From positions 1 through 51,101 of the IMG/VR virus record IMGVR_UViG_3300046488_000110: DNA of 51,101 nucleotides; one strand, given 5' to 3'. The notes beneath the pieces are model-generated. The model was not told the DNA's origin. It ran no database searches and worked only from the letters and a program-made list of their open reading frames with translations. The DNA is from a virus. Numbering within the stretch: the first letter of the stretch is position 1; each line of letters starts with the position of its first letter. Of the stretch, positions 29,179 to 39,600 are shown piece by piece. The position numbers were made by a program, and so were the translations under genes.

Positions 29179-31865
29179 AGCTCTTTTTGACGCCTGGCCT
29201 CTCTCAAGTCACGCCGGAGAACGGTATCGGTCAGATCGTGCTGGCTCAGCATCGGTATCTGCCCGGACTGGGTATCCAATTGGTGGACGAGCCACGGGTA
29301 GCGGACGTGATTGCCTGTCACGCCGGTTCTGGCATTACTGAGAAGGTGGATTGTGCGCATGTCCATGGGCTCTATTGGAACGGAGACAAAGAAGGCATTC
29401 AATACGAAAACTGGCACAGCAGGGTAAACCGCAAGGTGATTGACACCTGCAAAAAGAGCCGGATCATCACGGTACCTTCGCACTGGGTAGGGGAGTGCTT
29501 TCGCCGGGACATGCGCATCGATCCTGTGATCATCGGTCACGGCATAGAATTGGGCGAGTGGGGACATATACCAGGCCAGCATTATGGATACGTGCTGTGG
29601 AATAAAAACCGGGGTACAGACGTATGCGACCCGACACCGGCCTGGGAACTAGCCAGCCGCAGCGTGCCGGTGATTTCGACTTTTGCGCCTCAGGGAAAGC
29701 CAGTGATTGATGGTCTGACCATAATCGGCGTTCAGTCTTACCAGGATATGCGGGATATCGTGCGCCGGGCAGAGATCTACCTGGCCACCACTCAGGAGAC
29801 TTTCGGCATCGGAACCCTGGAAGCGCTGGCTGCGGGTGTGCCAGTGTTGGGCTATGACTGGGGCGGCACCTCCGACTTGGTTAAGCATAAGGTGACCGGT
29901 TACCTCGTGCAGCCTGGCGATTTTGATGGACTGTATGAGGGTTACCAGTGGCTACATACCCATCATAAGAAGATTGTCCCGAATTGCATAGGAACAGCCT
30001 CTCACTACGGCTGGCATGCCATCATGGCTCAATATGCGGCGGTTTATCAGGCGCTTCTGGATCCGGAGCCGGACGGATTGGCCGTGATTATTACCAACCA
30101 TAACTACGAGAACTTTGTCGGCGAAGCCATCACAAGTGTTCTGGCCCAAAACGACCCGCCTGCGGAAATCATCGTGGTCGACGACGGTTCAACTGACAAC
30201 AGCCGGGAGGTCATCGCCGGATTTGGAGATAAAGTCCATGCGATCTATCAGGAAAACCAGGGGGTTGCGGCGGCGCGCAACAACGGAATTAGAGCCGCTC
30301 GGCAGCCCTTTATCATCTGTCTGGATGCTGACGATCGTCTCAACAACGAGTACGTTGGCGTGGTACGGCATGCCCTGGCCAGCGATCGCTCCCTGGGTGT
30401 GGCTTATACGGGCTTGGTGATTATCACCGATGATGGACACGAACAGGCAGCGGCGTGGCCGCCTGAGTTTGGCTGGGAAGGACAGGCTACCCCGCACATT
30501 CCCCCATCCAACTGTGTGCCCTGCGCGGCGGCTTTCCGGAAGAGCATGTGGGAGCGATCTGGTGGATATCGCCAGGTCTACGCTCCCGGTGAGGATGCCG
30601 AATTCTGGACACGTGGCCTGTCTGTTGGCTTCAACGCCCGGCTTATCACCAATGCACCTCTGTTCGAATATCGGGTACATAAGCGCTCTGCCAGTCGTAC
30701 CCGCGAGTACGTGCCCATCGACGGTTGGCTGCCCTGGATGCGCGATCAGGAGTATCCGATGGGTGCGCCGGCGCGGCTTATGCCAAAGGTGCGCTCTTAC
30801 GCCAGGCCGGTGATCAGCGTGATTATCCCAGTAGGGCCAGGACACGCCAAGTACCTGCTATCGGCGCTGGACAGCCTGCTCGGACAGACCTTGCGAGAGT
30901 GGGAAGCCATCGTGATTGAGGATGGCAGCCAGGTTGATGACGAACTCACACCCTATCCGTTCGTGCGCCTGCTGCGCACCGAAAAAGGTCCGCTCGGCGC
31001 CGGCGCTGCCCGTAACTTGGGTATCCAGGCTGCCCGGGCTCCGCTGATCTATTTCCTGGACGCCGACGATTACCTGACGCCCGATGCACTTAGAAAATCA
31101 CTGACCTTATTTGCAAAGACCGGACGCTACGTGTTCAGCGACTATATTGCCCGCGACGGAGACGGCCAAGAACAGATCATGCAAATCATGGACTACGAGC
31201 GCCAGGCCTATCTGGATACCCGCCAAATTCATGCTGTTTCTGCTCTGGTTCCGACCGCCTGGGCGCGCGATATTGGCGGCTTTGATCCAGATCTGCCGGG
31301 CTGGGAAGAGTATGAATTTTACATGCGAATGGCAGCCAAGGGTTACTGCGGAGAGCACCTAACCGAGCCACTCTTGGTCTACCGAACACACGCCGGCACG
31401 CGCCGCAACCTGAGCCAGACTAACCAGGCTAAGTTGATTACTCTATTCGAGAAACGATTTCCAGGAGGTATGACAATGCCAGGCTGTTGTGGCGGAAATG
31501 CAGAAGCTCTGCTTGCTGCGAAACGAATGATTCAAAGTGAGGTACAAATTATGGCTGAAATAGAAGCATCTCAACCCGGATCGGGAATGGTCCGGCTGGA
31601 ATTTATCGGCGACTGGGAAGGACCGGTACGCTTTATGGCCAACGGCCGTGAGTATTACGGCGCTAATACTCCCCTGTATAAATACATGGACGCGCCGGAG
31701 GAAGACGCCGTGATCCTGGAGCGAACCGGAAAGTTTCGCCGGCTGGTATTCAAATCGCCCGAACCGCCAGCTCCATTGGGGCCGCTGCCCGAACCGCAGA
31801 CGGTCAAAGAGGAACCGATGACAGCAGCGAAAAAGCTGCCTGCCAAGAAAGGATCCAAGAAATGA
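29175..31865 (+). CDS. three-domain glycosyltransferase with virion-like C-terminal domain
   Basis: The 896-aa protein joins three domains. The first is a GT4 (GT-B) domain (residues 1-290; ETFGIGTLEALAAGVPVLGY). The second is a GT2 domain (about 298-540; AVIITNHNYENFV, VVDDGSTD, CLDADD). The third is another GT2 domain (about 555-765; VIIPVGPGHAKYLL, VIEDGSQVDD, FLDADDYL). After a Cys-Cys-Gly linker, the last 100 residues (RLEFIGDWEGPVRFMANGRE, ending AAKKLPAKKGSKK) resemble the complete 76-aa protein encoded next. The gene overlaps both neighbours as ATGA. It should build an oligosaccharide; the C-terminal domain may dock it on the particle. Confidence 0.85.
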   Translation: MKLFLTPGLSQVTPENGIGQIVLAQHRYLPGLGIQLVDEPRVADVIACHAGSGITEKVDCAHVHGLYWNGDKEGIQYENWHSRVNRKVIDTCKKSRIITVPSHWVGECFRRDMRIDPVIIGHGIELGEWGHIPGQHYGYVLWNKNRGTDVCDPTPAWELASRSVPVISTFAPQGKPVIDGLTIIGVQSYQDMRDIVRRAEIYLATTQETFGIGTLEALAAGVPVLGYDWGGTSDLVKHKVTGYLVQPGDFDGLYEGYQWLHTHHKKIVPNCIGTASHYGWHAIMAQYAAVYQALLDPEPDGLAVIITNHNYENFVGEAITSVLAQNDPPAEIIVVDDGSTDNSREVIAGFGDKVHAIYQENQGVAAARNNGIRAARQPFIICLDADDRLNNEYVGVVRHALASDRSLGVAYTGLVIITDDGHEQAAAWPPEFGWEGQATPHIPPSNCVPCAAAFRKSMWERSGGYRQVYAPGEDAEFWTRGLSVGFNARLITNAPLFEYRVHKRSASRTREYVPIDGWLPWMRDQEYPMGAPARLMPKVRSYARPVISVIIPVGPGHAKYLLSALDSLLGQTLREWEAIVIEDGSQVDDELTPYPFVRLLRTEKGPLGAGAARNLGIQAARAPLIYFLDADDYLTPDALRKSLTLFAKTGRYVFSDYIARDGDGQEQIMQIMDYERQAYLDTRQIHAVSALVPTAWARDIGGFDPDLPGWEEYEFYMRMAAKGYCGEHLTEPLLVYRTHAGTRRNLSQTNQAKLITLFEKRFPGGMTMPGCCGGNAEALLAAKRMIQSEVQIMAEIEASQPGSGMVRLEFIGDWEGPVRFMANGREYYGANTPLYKYMDAPEEDAVILERTGKFRRLVFKSPEPPAPLGPLPEPQTVKEEPMTAAKKLPAKKGSKK

Positions 31866-32092
31866 GCGACAATACGGTCAAGGTGATGTTTGTCGGTGGT
31901 GGGGAAGGCCCTATCACCTTCACAGCCAATGGTCATGTTTACCTGGCGGCGAAAACTCCTGAACTCCAGACTCTCACTGTTCCAGTCGAGGACGCGATTG
32001 TCTTAGAAAAGACTGACTATTTCGTTCGGGTGGAAGAAGAGAAAGTCGCAGCGCCCAAAAAGGCTGCGCCAAAGAAGGGCGCCAAGAAATGA
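31862..32092 (+). CDS. small beta-rich protein, paralogue of the glycosyltransferase C-terminus
   Basis: The 76-aa product reads TVKVMFVGGGEGPITFTANG, then VEDAIVLEKTDYFVRVEEEK and a Lys/Ala/Pro tail ending KKGAKK. The same order (xFxGxxEGPxxFxANG..EDAxxLExTxxF..KKGxKK) ends the 896-aa glycosyltransferase just upstream. Small proteins of this style lie between capsid and tail genes in many phages. It is probably a structural or adaptor protein and a possible glycosylation target. Confidence 0.65.
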   Translation: MSDNTVKVMFVGGGEGPITFTANGHVYLAAKTPELQTLTVPVEDAIVLEKTDYFVRVEEEKVAAPKKAAPKKGAKK

Positions 32093-32367
32093 TCCTGGTC
32101 TGGGTAGTGATCGCCGGCCTGGCTGTCTACGCTGTCGCCCGCTCGATCGCCAGCGAGGAAGGGCCATTCTCCCTCTTCCTGCGCCTGCGCGATCGAGCGG
32201 GTCAGACCACCTGGTGGGGCAGGGGTCTTCAATGCGGAGCCTGTCTGTCCTTCTGGGGCGGCCTTCTGGTGGCGCTCTTGATCGGCGCTGAGAACTGGCA
32301 ACAGTTCCTGATTTTGTGGGGCGCTATCGCCGGGATAGCAACGATCCTGTGGAGGGTAGTCGGATGA
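32089..32367 (+). CDS. DUF1360-like membrane protein
   Basis: The 92-aa protein has two hydrophobic segments and the signature LQCGACLSFWGGLLVALL (GxxCxxCxSFW), which I recognise from DUF1360 proteins of phages and bacteria. The family has no known function. It overlaps both neighbours as ATGA, so it belongs to the virion operon despite being a membrane protein. Confidence 0.7.
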   Translation: MILVWVVIAGLAVYAVARSIASEEGPFSLFLRLRDRAGQTTWWGRGLQCGACLSFWGGLLVALLIGAENWQQFLILWGAIAGIATILWRVVG

Positions 32368-33614
32368 GTCTTTTATCGCTCGAACAGTTCCGCATCATCA
32401 TGGGCTTTATGCCCTGGTACTTTTGGGGCCTGTCATCTACTACAAAAACCCCGTTTACCAGCTCCTGCAATGGGTTGGTCTATCAATACGCCTGGCAGTC
32501 GGTAGATGCCGCCGGACGGGTAGATATTCAAACCGCCATCGATGCCGCCGAAGAGCGCCTGATTGACTACCTGGAGTTTTCTCCCGCACCGCATTATGTG
32601 GAGAGTACCCTGGCATGGCCGCGCTTTAACCAAACGGAACTTTTCCGCCTATACCCATCTGACGCGCGTGGGCGCTGGATGTCGGTGATGCTTCCGGAGG
32701 GGAAGGTCCAGAAGATCGGCGTGGAGACTTACACGCCCATCGAGATTGCGAATGTGGTTTTGTCTGATGCGGACGGCGATGGGCTGAAAGAGAAGTTTAC
32801 TTGTATTACCACCCTGCCTCTGGGTACCACTAATGCAGATGAGATCGCTGTGTATTTCAAGGCAGCCGATCAACTAGACGGCGCCGGTCCTTGTGATCGC
32901 TGGCGCATTCGTCCGGTTAAGGTCAAGATTGCGGCCGGTGTGGCAACCATCACTGGCCCAACGTGGTTCTTGGTCAAGCCGCTTCTGTACGAGGGAGTAG
33001 GGGTCAAGGCGCTGGACCCGGATACAGCCGCCAACTTTGTGACAACGTTGGATGTAGAGCGCCACTGGACTAACCCGGATGGTCTGACAGTTGATGATGC
33101 GCAGGCCGTACTGATCTGGGAAACGCTTCCCGTGCCCTATTACCCGGATTATACACCATCGAGCGACCCGGATTCGATTGGGCAGGCCGTAGCGCGTGTG
33201 GGGATCCGGGACGCCGATACTGGTGAGATTACTCCCGCTGAGGCGACCTATGACGCCGTTTCGGGCATCTGGTCGGCGGACAGTTGGTGTGGAGTCAAGC
33301 GCCCACCAGATCGTGTAAAAGTGCGTTACCTTGCCGGTGAGTCACTGGTCTCCGGCGAGATGAATTGGTCCTGGCAAAAGATCACGGCGAGGCTAGCTGC
33401 GGCAGAGCTGGCGCGCTCGATCTGCGGCTGCCAGGAAGCCAATCGTGAGCTCTACACCTGGCAGTTTGACCTATCACGGGCCGGCGGCCGGGAAGAAGAG
33501 CAGTATAAAGTTGCTGATGAAGACCTAACCAACCCCTTCGGACAGCGGCGCGGGCATCTATATGCCTGGAAGCAGGTCAAAAACCTGGCCCTGATGCGAG
33601 GGATCTTGATTTAA
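32364..33614 (+). CDS. virion structural protein, probably head-tail region
   Basis: The 416-aa protein is acidic and beta-rich, with MSLLSLEQFRIIMGFMPWYF at the start and a C-terminal part with helical QKITARLAAAELARSICGCQ. It lies directly before the tail tube gene, where head-tail connectors and neck proteins are found. No family is recognised; the assignment is from position and size. Confidence 0.55.
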   Translation: MSLLSLEQFRIIMGFMPWYFWGLSSTTKTPFTSSCNGLVYQYAWQSVDAAGRVDIQTAIDAAEERLIDYLEFSPAPHYVESTLAWPRFNQTELFRLYPSDARGRWMSVMLPEGKVQKIGVETYTPIEIANVVLSDADGDGLKEKFTCITTLPLGTTNADEIAVYFKAADQLDGAGPCDRWRIRPVKVKIAAGVATITGPTWFLVKPLLYEGVGVKALDPDTAANFVTTLDVERHWTNPDGLTVDDAQAVLIWETLPVPYYPDYTPSSDPDSIGQAVARVGIRDADTGEITPAEATYDAVSGIWSADSWCGVKRPPDRVKVRYLAGESLVSGEMNWSWQKITARLAAAELARSICGCQEANRELYTWQFDLSRAGGREEEQYKVADEDLTNPFGQRRGHLYAWKQVKNLALMRGILI

Positions 33615-33626
33615 AGGAGTGTAAAA

Positions 33627-35189
33627 ATGCCAAATCCAAACGCTGATGAGATTGTTACTCAAAAGCACATCCGTTCGTTTATTCAGTTGGGCGGGGCCAA
33701 AGCTTTCAACCAGCCCCGCTTTGCCGGTCAGGATGCTCAGTATATGACCATCACAGGCGTGGGCCTGCCCGAAGCCGGCAAGATCGACCCGATCTGGGTC
33801 CAAGACCCGTCCCGCCAGGGTAAATACCGCCTGGTCGGGCAAAAAATAAGCCCGCCAGACCTGGCCAAGGCCACGCTGACCTTGTACGAGAAACATGGCG
33901 CTATCCCACGCGCCCTGGGTTCCACTGGCTGCCAATTCGATATGTACGATATGGTCGGCACTTGCCGTGACCTCTCTGATTTCCTGGGAGGTTGGACAGA
34001 CTATGTGCTGATCTACTCCGGCGCAAAGGTAACCACCAAGGACCTGGGAGACCGGGGTGGCTTCGATTCGGATGCCCAGATCAAAGATGTCCTGTCTCTG
34101 GAGTTGGCCGACATTTACCCAATTGGTGGATTGTCCTTTGGCGACAATGCCAAAACCCTGGTTGATCTGGAAGTGATCGATATAACGTACGGGTCAACTC
34201 CCCAATGCGGCAACTGTGGCCCGGAAGACGATGGCACACAGCGCGCCTATGCCATCGTCAAATCGTCCGGCGCCGGTTCACCCGGTCTGCCGGCCGAGAT
34301 CATCTACACAACCGACGGCGGTCTCACCTGGAATGAAGCCAATATCACCGGAATGGGCGCTACCGAGGATCCGCAAGCCATCGACGTGGTGGGAAGTAAC
34401 TTGGTAATTTTGTCCAAAACAGCGCTATCGGCCACTGCGGGCGGCTATTACTACGCGGCCATTGACCCGGATACCGGCATTCCCGGCGTCTGGACCAAGG
34501 TCACCACTGGGTTTGTCGCCAATAAGTCACCAAATGACCTATTTGTGGCCAGCCCGCGCGAGGTTTGGATGTGCGGCGATGGTGGCTATATCTATAAGGC
34601 CATCGACATCACCGCAGGCGTTAGTGTGATTAACGCAGGCGCTGCCAGCACCCAGAACCTAAACCGCATCGATGGCGTCGATGAGTGCATCGTGGCAGCC
34701 GGTGTGGCCGGAGCCATAATCAAATCGATGAACCGGGGCCTGACCTGGATTGCCACCACCTCCACGCCCAATGGTCTGGAGATCAAGGCGCTAGAAGTGG
34801 TAGACCGCAACATCTACTGGGTAGGTGGCTTGAATGCCTATCTGTCAACCACCAAAAACGGTGGAGCTACTTGGGCAGAGGTGACTTTCCCCGGATGCCG
34901 TTCTGGAAATATTTATGACATCCGGTTTGCTACGCGGAACGTCGGTTTCTTTTCCTTCGCCTCCACCACACCAACCGCCAGTCTGTTCACTACCTGGGAC
35001 GGCGGCAGCAGTTGGACCAAGAATGCACCGCGCTTGCTGAACTGGCCGGTGTGCAACAAAATCAACCGAGTTGACGTGCCCCACTTCGGGGCTGCCTCTG
35101 ATGTGGCTGCCAACAATGTGCTCGCCGGTGGCTTGTCCGCCAGCGGTTCAGACGGTACCCTGCTCTTGGGCATCGCCAGTCGGCTATAA
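33627..35189 (+). CDS. major tail protein fused to a BNR/Asp-box beta-propeller
   Basis: AAAGGAG precedes ATG 33627. Residues 1-195 look like a tail tube protein. After a CGNCGPEDDG hinge, the C-terminal part carries at least four Asp-box repeats: YTTDGGLTWNE, KSMNRGLTWIA, TTKNGGATWAE, TTWDGGSSWTK (S/T-x-D/N-x-G-x-x-W). These form sialidase- or Ycf48-like propellers. The propeller would cover the tail tube and could bind glycans. The tail chaperone gene follows, supporting the tail-tube reading. Confidence 0.75.
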   Translation: MPNPNADEIVTQKHIRSFIQLGGAKAFNQPRFAGQDAQYMTITGVGLPEAGKIDPIWVQDPSRQGKYRLVGQKISPPDLAKATLTLYEKHGAIPRALGSTGCQFDMYDMVGTCRDLSDFLGGWTDYVLIYSGAKVTTKDLGDRGGFDSDAQIKDVLSLELADIYPIGGLSFGDNAKTLVDLEVIDITYGSTPQCGNCGPEDDGTQRAYAIVKSSGAGSPGLPAEIIYTTDGGLTWNEANITGMGATEDPQAIDVVGSNLVILSKTALSATAGGYYYAAIDPDTGIPGVWTKVTTGFVANKSPNDLFVASPREVWMCGDGGYIYKAIDITAGVSVINAGAASTQNLNRIDGVDECIVAAGVAGAIIKSMNRGLTWIATTSTPNGLEIKALEVVDRNIYWVGGLNAYLSTTKNGGATWAEVTFPGCRSGNIYDIRFATRNVGFFSFASTTPTASLFTTWDGGSSWTKNAPRLLNWPVCNKINRVDVPHFGAASDVAANNVLAGGLSASGSDGTLLLGIASRL

Positions 35190-35199
35190 GGAGTCTGAT

Positions 35200-35682
35200 A
35201 TGAGTAAATTTCCAGGGGAATTAACTCCGTTTACGTTCAAGGATACCGGCATTTCGGTCAAGATCCGCAAGGTATCGCCGCTTCTGATCAACGAGTTGTA
35301 TAAACTCTACCCGGCGCCCAAGCCGCCTCTGCAAGAGGTGGACTACGGCGACGGTAAAAAAGTGATGGAGCCCAACGAGGCGCACCCGGATCACGTCCAG
35401 GCGCTGGCCGACCACAACGTGCAGATTTACGAGCAGATGAAAAAGCTGCTGGTAAAGCGTGGTGTGGTGTGCGAGGTAGACAAAGAAGCCGTCGATGAGC
35501 TGCGCCAGTTCTGGAACGAAGAGTACGGCAAAGAGCTGGAAGGCACGGACCTGGAGGTCTATGTCTTCTACATCTGCGCCGGCTCGGACGTCGATATCGA
35601 CGACCTGATGACTGTCATCACTCGCCGCAGCCAACCAACCAAGGAGGCGAAGGAACTCGCCAAGATCACCTTTCCAGGCTAA
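35200..35682 (+). CDS. tail assembly chaperone (gpG-like)
   Basis: TAAGGAG precedes ATG 35200. The 160-aa protein is acidic and helical and lies between tail tube and tape measure, the standard place of tail chaperones. These genes usually make a second, longer product by ribosomal frameshift. Here the frame ends at TAA 35680-35682, while the +1 frame stays open through the following stretch to 35929 (see next entry). Confidence 0.7.
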   Translation: MSKFPGELTPFTFKDTGISVKIRKVSPLLINELYKLYPAPKPPLQEVDYGDGKKVMEPNEAHPDHVQALADHNVQIYEQMKKLLVKRGVVCEVDKEAVDELRQFWNEEYGKELEGTDLEVYVFYICAGSDVDIDDLMTVITRRSQPTKEAKELAKITFPG

Positions 35683-35929
35683 ATACCGGGGGCGCGACAT
35701 TTTCAAGTGCCGCGTCCCTGGCTCTGGGGTGACTTATACCGAAAAGTTGGAATGGATCCTGGCGGCGGTTTGGGCCAATTATCGGCCAGACGAAGAGCCA
35801 GGCGGCTTCTTTATGTTGGAGGGCGAGATGCAGAGCTTGATTGTGGCGGCCTACGAGGCGCATCTACAAATTGATGGCGTGATCGCGAGCGAACAAAATG
35901 ACGCGATTAGAAGATCGTCAGGAAAATAG
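35674..35929 (+). CDS. tail chaperone frameshift extension (gpT-like)
   Basis: In the +1 frame the sequence reads QAKYRGRDIFKCRVPGSGVT, then YTEKLEWILAAVWANYRPDE, to TAG 35927-35929, with no stop after the chaperone's last codons. There is no ribosome site before the internal GTG 35729. A +1 slip at ACC-TTT-C (35668-35674), moving from TTT to TTC just before the stop, would fuse both parts. This is the usual arrangement for siphovirus chaperones, although most shift -1. Confidence 0.55.
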
Positions 35930-35932
35930 ATT

Positions 35933-36619
35933 GTGAATTTTTACTTATACCAATACACCCACAAGATAAGTGGCAAGTCGTATATCGGGACAACGATGAA
36001 TTTAGAGCGACGCCAAAGGGAGCATACCAGAAGCGCAAGTTGTGCGCGAGCATTTAATAGGGCTGTGAATAAATATAGTATCGAGGCTTTTAGTTTTCGC
36101 GTGCTCGCTATTCTGGATAATGCGGGCGAGGCAGCGCGAACTGAACAGGCAGCCATCATGGCATTTGGAACTTTAGCACATAATGGGTACAACCTCAATG
36201 GGGGCGCGCCATTTACAAAATACCAAGGTCCAACTTCTGAAGAAACACGTGCTAAACAATCTGCTATAGCTATCGGTCGCGCGTCTCCAAATAAGGGTAA
36301 AAAGTTCTCACCAGAATATTGTCAGAAATTATCGGATTCACATAGAATAGAAGTGCTTTCGCCTAAATCTCGCAAAAACATGAGTGACGGTCAACGTAAC
36401 AGTGAAAAGTGTCACCAAAAAATAGACAAACTTCATGCGGCATTTAGAGGTAAGAAACACACATCAGAACATTGCCAAAAAATATCTAGTGCCCTTAAGG
36501 GTAAGCCACGCTCTCCGGAAACTTGCCAAAAAATATCTGATGCTGCGAAACTACGCGAAGCTAAAAAAAGAGAAAATAAGGCTAATAAAAATATAACAGA
36601 GGCGATGTATGGCACTTGA
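35933..36619 (+). mobile_element. GIY-YIG homing endonuclease between tail chaperone and tape measure
   Basis: GTG start behind AGGA. The 228-aa protein begins FYLYQYTHKISGKSYIGTTM (YLY..YIG), with RRQREH and an EQAAIMAF glutamate, the GIY-YIG core. Several NUMOD3 repeats follow (GPTSEETRAKQ, GKKFSPEYCQKL, GKKHTSEHCQKI, GKPRSPETCQKI). The gene is AT-rich, overlaps the tape measure start by 11 nt, and separates two genes that normally adjoin, so it is an insertion. It lacks the promoter-leader seen on four other endonuclease genes. Confidence 0.92.
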
Positions 36620-39600
36620 AAATACGGGTGTTAATTTAGTAGCCCAAAACAGCCAAGCCTTTGAATCGGCTATGGCCAGAGCCAAAAACTCTGTACAGAA
36701 CTTGACGGGCGCGGCCGGAACTGGCACCCCGAGCATAGCAGGTCTCAATATAGCAAGCGCTGCGGTGGCTGTCACAATTGGCAACCTTTTAGCGAGGGCG
36801 GTTGAAGCCGGCGCCTCTGCCATAGCAGACATTGCCAAGGAATCGGTACTATCCGCTGCGCGTCTTAACGAGGTCAGTACCGCGGCTGAATTTCTGGCTG
36901 AAGGCGCTGGCGCGACAAAATCACAAGTGGACTCGCTTATTTCCAGTGTAGTAAAAATGGGTGTGGAAGACCAGGCAGCAGCTGATGGTATAGCAGAATT
37001 CTCAAAAAATCAACTGGATCTTTCCAAAACTACAGCGCTTGCAACCGTGGCTCAAAATGCAAGCGTTCTGACCGGTCAAAGCGTTTCTGACACCTATTCG
37101 TCACTTATTTATGGCATTGAGACGGCCAACGCGCGCTACTTGAAAAGTGCTGGGATCATGGCGGATGTCACCGGTTATCAAAAACGGCTGGCCGATTCCC
37201 TCAAAATTACTGTCGCCGATCTTTCGGAGGAGCAGAAAATTTCCGCAACTTTGAACGCCGTTTTAGCTGCAGGCGTCAACATCCAGGGTCTTTACAACCA
37301 GGTCTCGGATACTGCCAGCGTTCGAATGAGAAATTTGAAAACCAGCGTGTCTGAACTGTTGGACAAACTTGGTCAGCCTTTCCAGCGAGTCTTTGATACA
37401 GGGCTCAAGGCTGTCTCCGACCTGGTAACAGGAGCCACGTCCGCTTTCGGTGAGGGAGGCGCACTCTACCCAGCGATCACGGCGTTAGGAAATAATCTGG
37501 ATAGTCTTCTGGTGAATTTTCAAGATCTCGGTGCGTATGCTGCGCAAGCCGTTGGGAAGATGTCCGGCGATGTTGGGGGGAACATGACCACGTTGATCAA
37601 TAATTCCTTCACGTGGGGGGCAAACCTGATTGACAATTTCGCCTCCGGCATGATCGAGGGTGCGGTAGCAGTGATCAATGCTTTAACTTACATCGGCAAT
37701 ATTATCTCAAGCATGTTAGAGACTCATAGTCCGCCAAAATTGCTGCCAAAGCTGGACCAGTGGGGCAAAGGCGCAATGGCCGAATATTTAAAGGGCTGGG
37801 GGAAGGCTGATTTCAGTGTCTTTACCGATATCGCCGGGACCATCGAAGCCGCTTTGAAAGCATCTTCCAAGGGCACCTCTGACACCGGCCTAATCCCCCG
37901 TATTTTGGGCGATCGATCGGCCATTGCTCAGGCGATTGAGCAGGTCCGTTCAGTCGGTCAAGTTACCAATCAGATCCTGGATCAACTCTACGCCAAGACT
38001 AAGATCACCGACAAATCTTTACAAGAATACTTAAAGACTACTTTGGAATTGTCAGTTGCTAACGACAAGGTCAAAGTCGCACAGGACGCACTGAACAATA
38101 TTACCAAGAAATACGACGATCTTCTCAAGCCGCTTCAGGCAAAACTAGATACCAGTTCGGCTGCAGCAGACAATCTTGATGATCAGCGCAAAATGTCACA
38201 GCTCCAAATGGTCATGCTGGACGTGAATGCGACTGCAGCGGATAAAGAGCGAGCTCGCCTGGAGATTGAAAAGATTAAAGCCGGCATGCAGATCCGGACT
38301 TTGGAGCAAGCCAAAGCTGGGGAAACTAGTGTGGCACAAATCGCACTCGATTCAGCTCAGGCTGATCAGGTTGCAGCGCAAGCCAAAGCGGACGCAGCCA
38401 AAGCCCTGGTTGATGTTCATACTCAGGATAACGAGCTCCTGAAACAGCAGATATCCTTGCTTGATCGGCTGGCCAAGGCCGCCGAGGCAGCCGTCAAGGC
38501 TGGAGGCGGGGGCGGAGGTGGAGGTATTCCAGCAGCGAAGATTGGGGCTGGTGTGAGTTACGGTGCTTTGACTAATACCAAGAACCTGAGACCTGATCCC
38601 GCATTGACGAACACTCGTTTTGGTTTTCCTGAAGTAGCCTCAGAAAAAACGGGGCCATTTGATGGAATCAAGAATTCCATTGACGCTCTGACGCAGTCTC
38701 TCAAAAAACTTCAAACTGCCTGGAAGCCGGTAACGGATGCAACTAAGCCTTTCCTTGACTTGATCGGGAATAATCTGCAATCTATCATCATGTTTGGAAC
38801 TGTCTTTGGAATCGCGGCCCTTGTGTTGGGGATAATAGTCGGTGTAGCTGCAGCTGCAGCCATTGCGGTGCTATCCCTGGCCAACCCGGTTGTTCTGGTA
38901 GGCGCACTGGCTGGTTTTCTGGTTATATCCATTGCGGGGGCCATTGCGATCGTCGCAACTTGGGGCGAAAAGATTGCCAGCTGGATCATGCAAACGGTCA
39001 CGAACATTAGCGGCTGGGCAACTCAGACCAAGGGAAAGTTTGATGCTTGGAAATTGGAAACTGTAACCAAGTTCGAAGCCTGGAAAGAAGAGGTCAAGCT
39101 CAAGATTGATGCCTGGGCGACTGCTGTTGAAACTTCCTTCACGACTTGGGCCACGGGTGTCGGTACAACAATCTCAACTTGGGTGACTACAGCCACCACA
39201 AGTTTCACAGGCTGGATTACTACTATTGAGACTGATATTTCCGGATGGGCGACCGCCGTCGGAGCTTCCTTCACTGGTTGGTCAACAAGTGTTGGCCTGA
39301 CGATATCGACCTGGGTGACCAGTGCCAGCACGGCGATCACAGGCTGGATAACGACTACTGGCGATGCAATCAGTGCCTGGGCAACGGCTGCCTACGATAG
39401 CGCCGTCTCTTGGGCCGAGAATATCGTTCAGGGGTTGAAGGATGGCCTGGCCGCCAAATGGGACAGTTTCAAAAAGTATTTCTCTGGCCTGGTAGCTGAC
39501 ATGCCTGATTGGGTCAAGAAGCTCCTGGGCATTTCCTCACCGTCCAAAGTGTTTGCCGAGATCGGCGCCAATATGATGGCCGGTTGGGCCAAGGGCTTGA

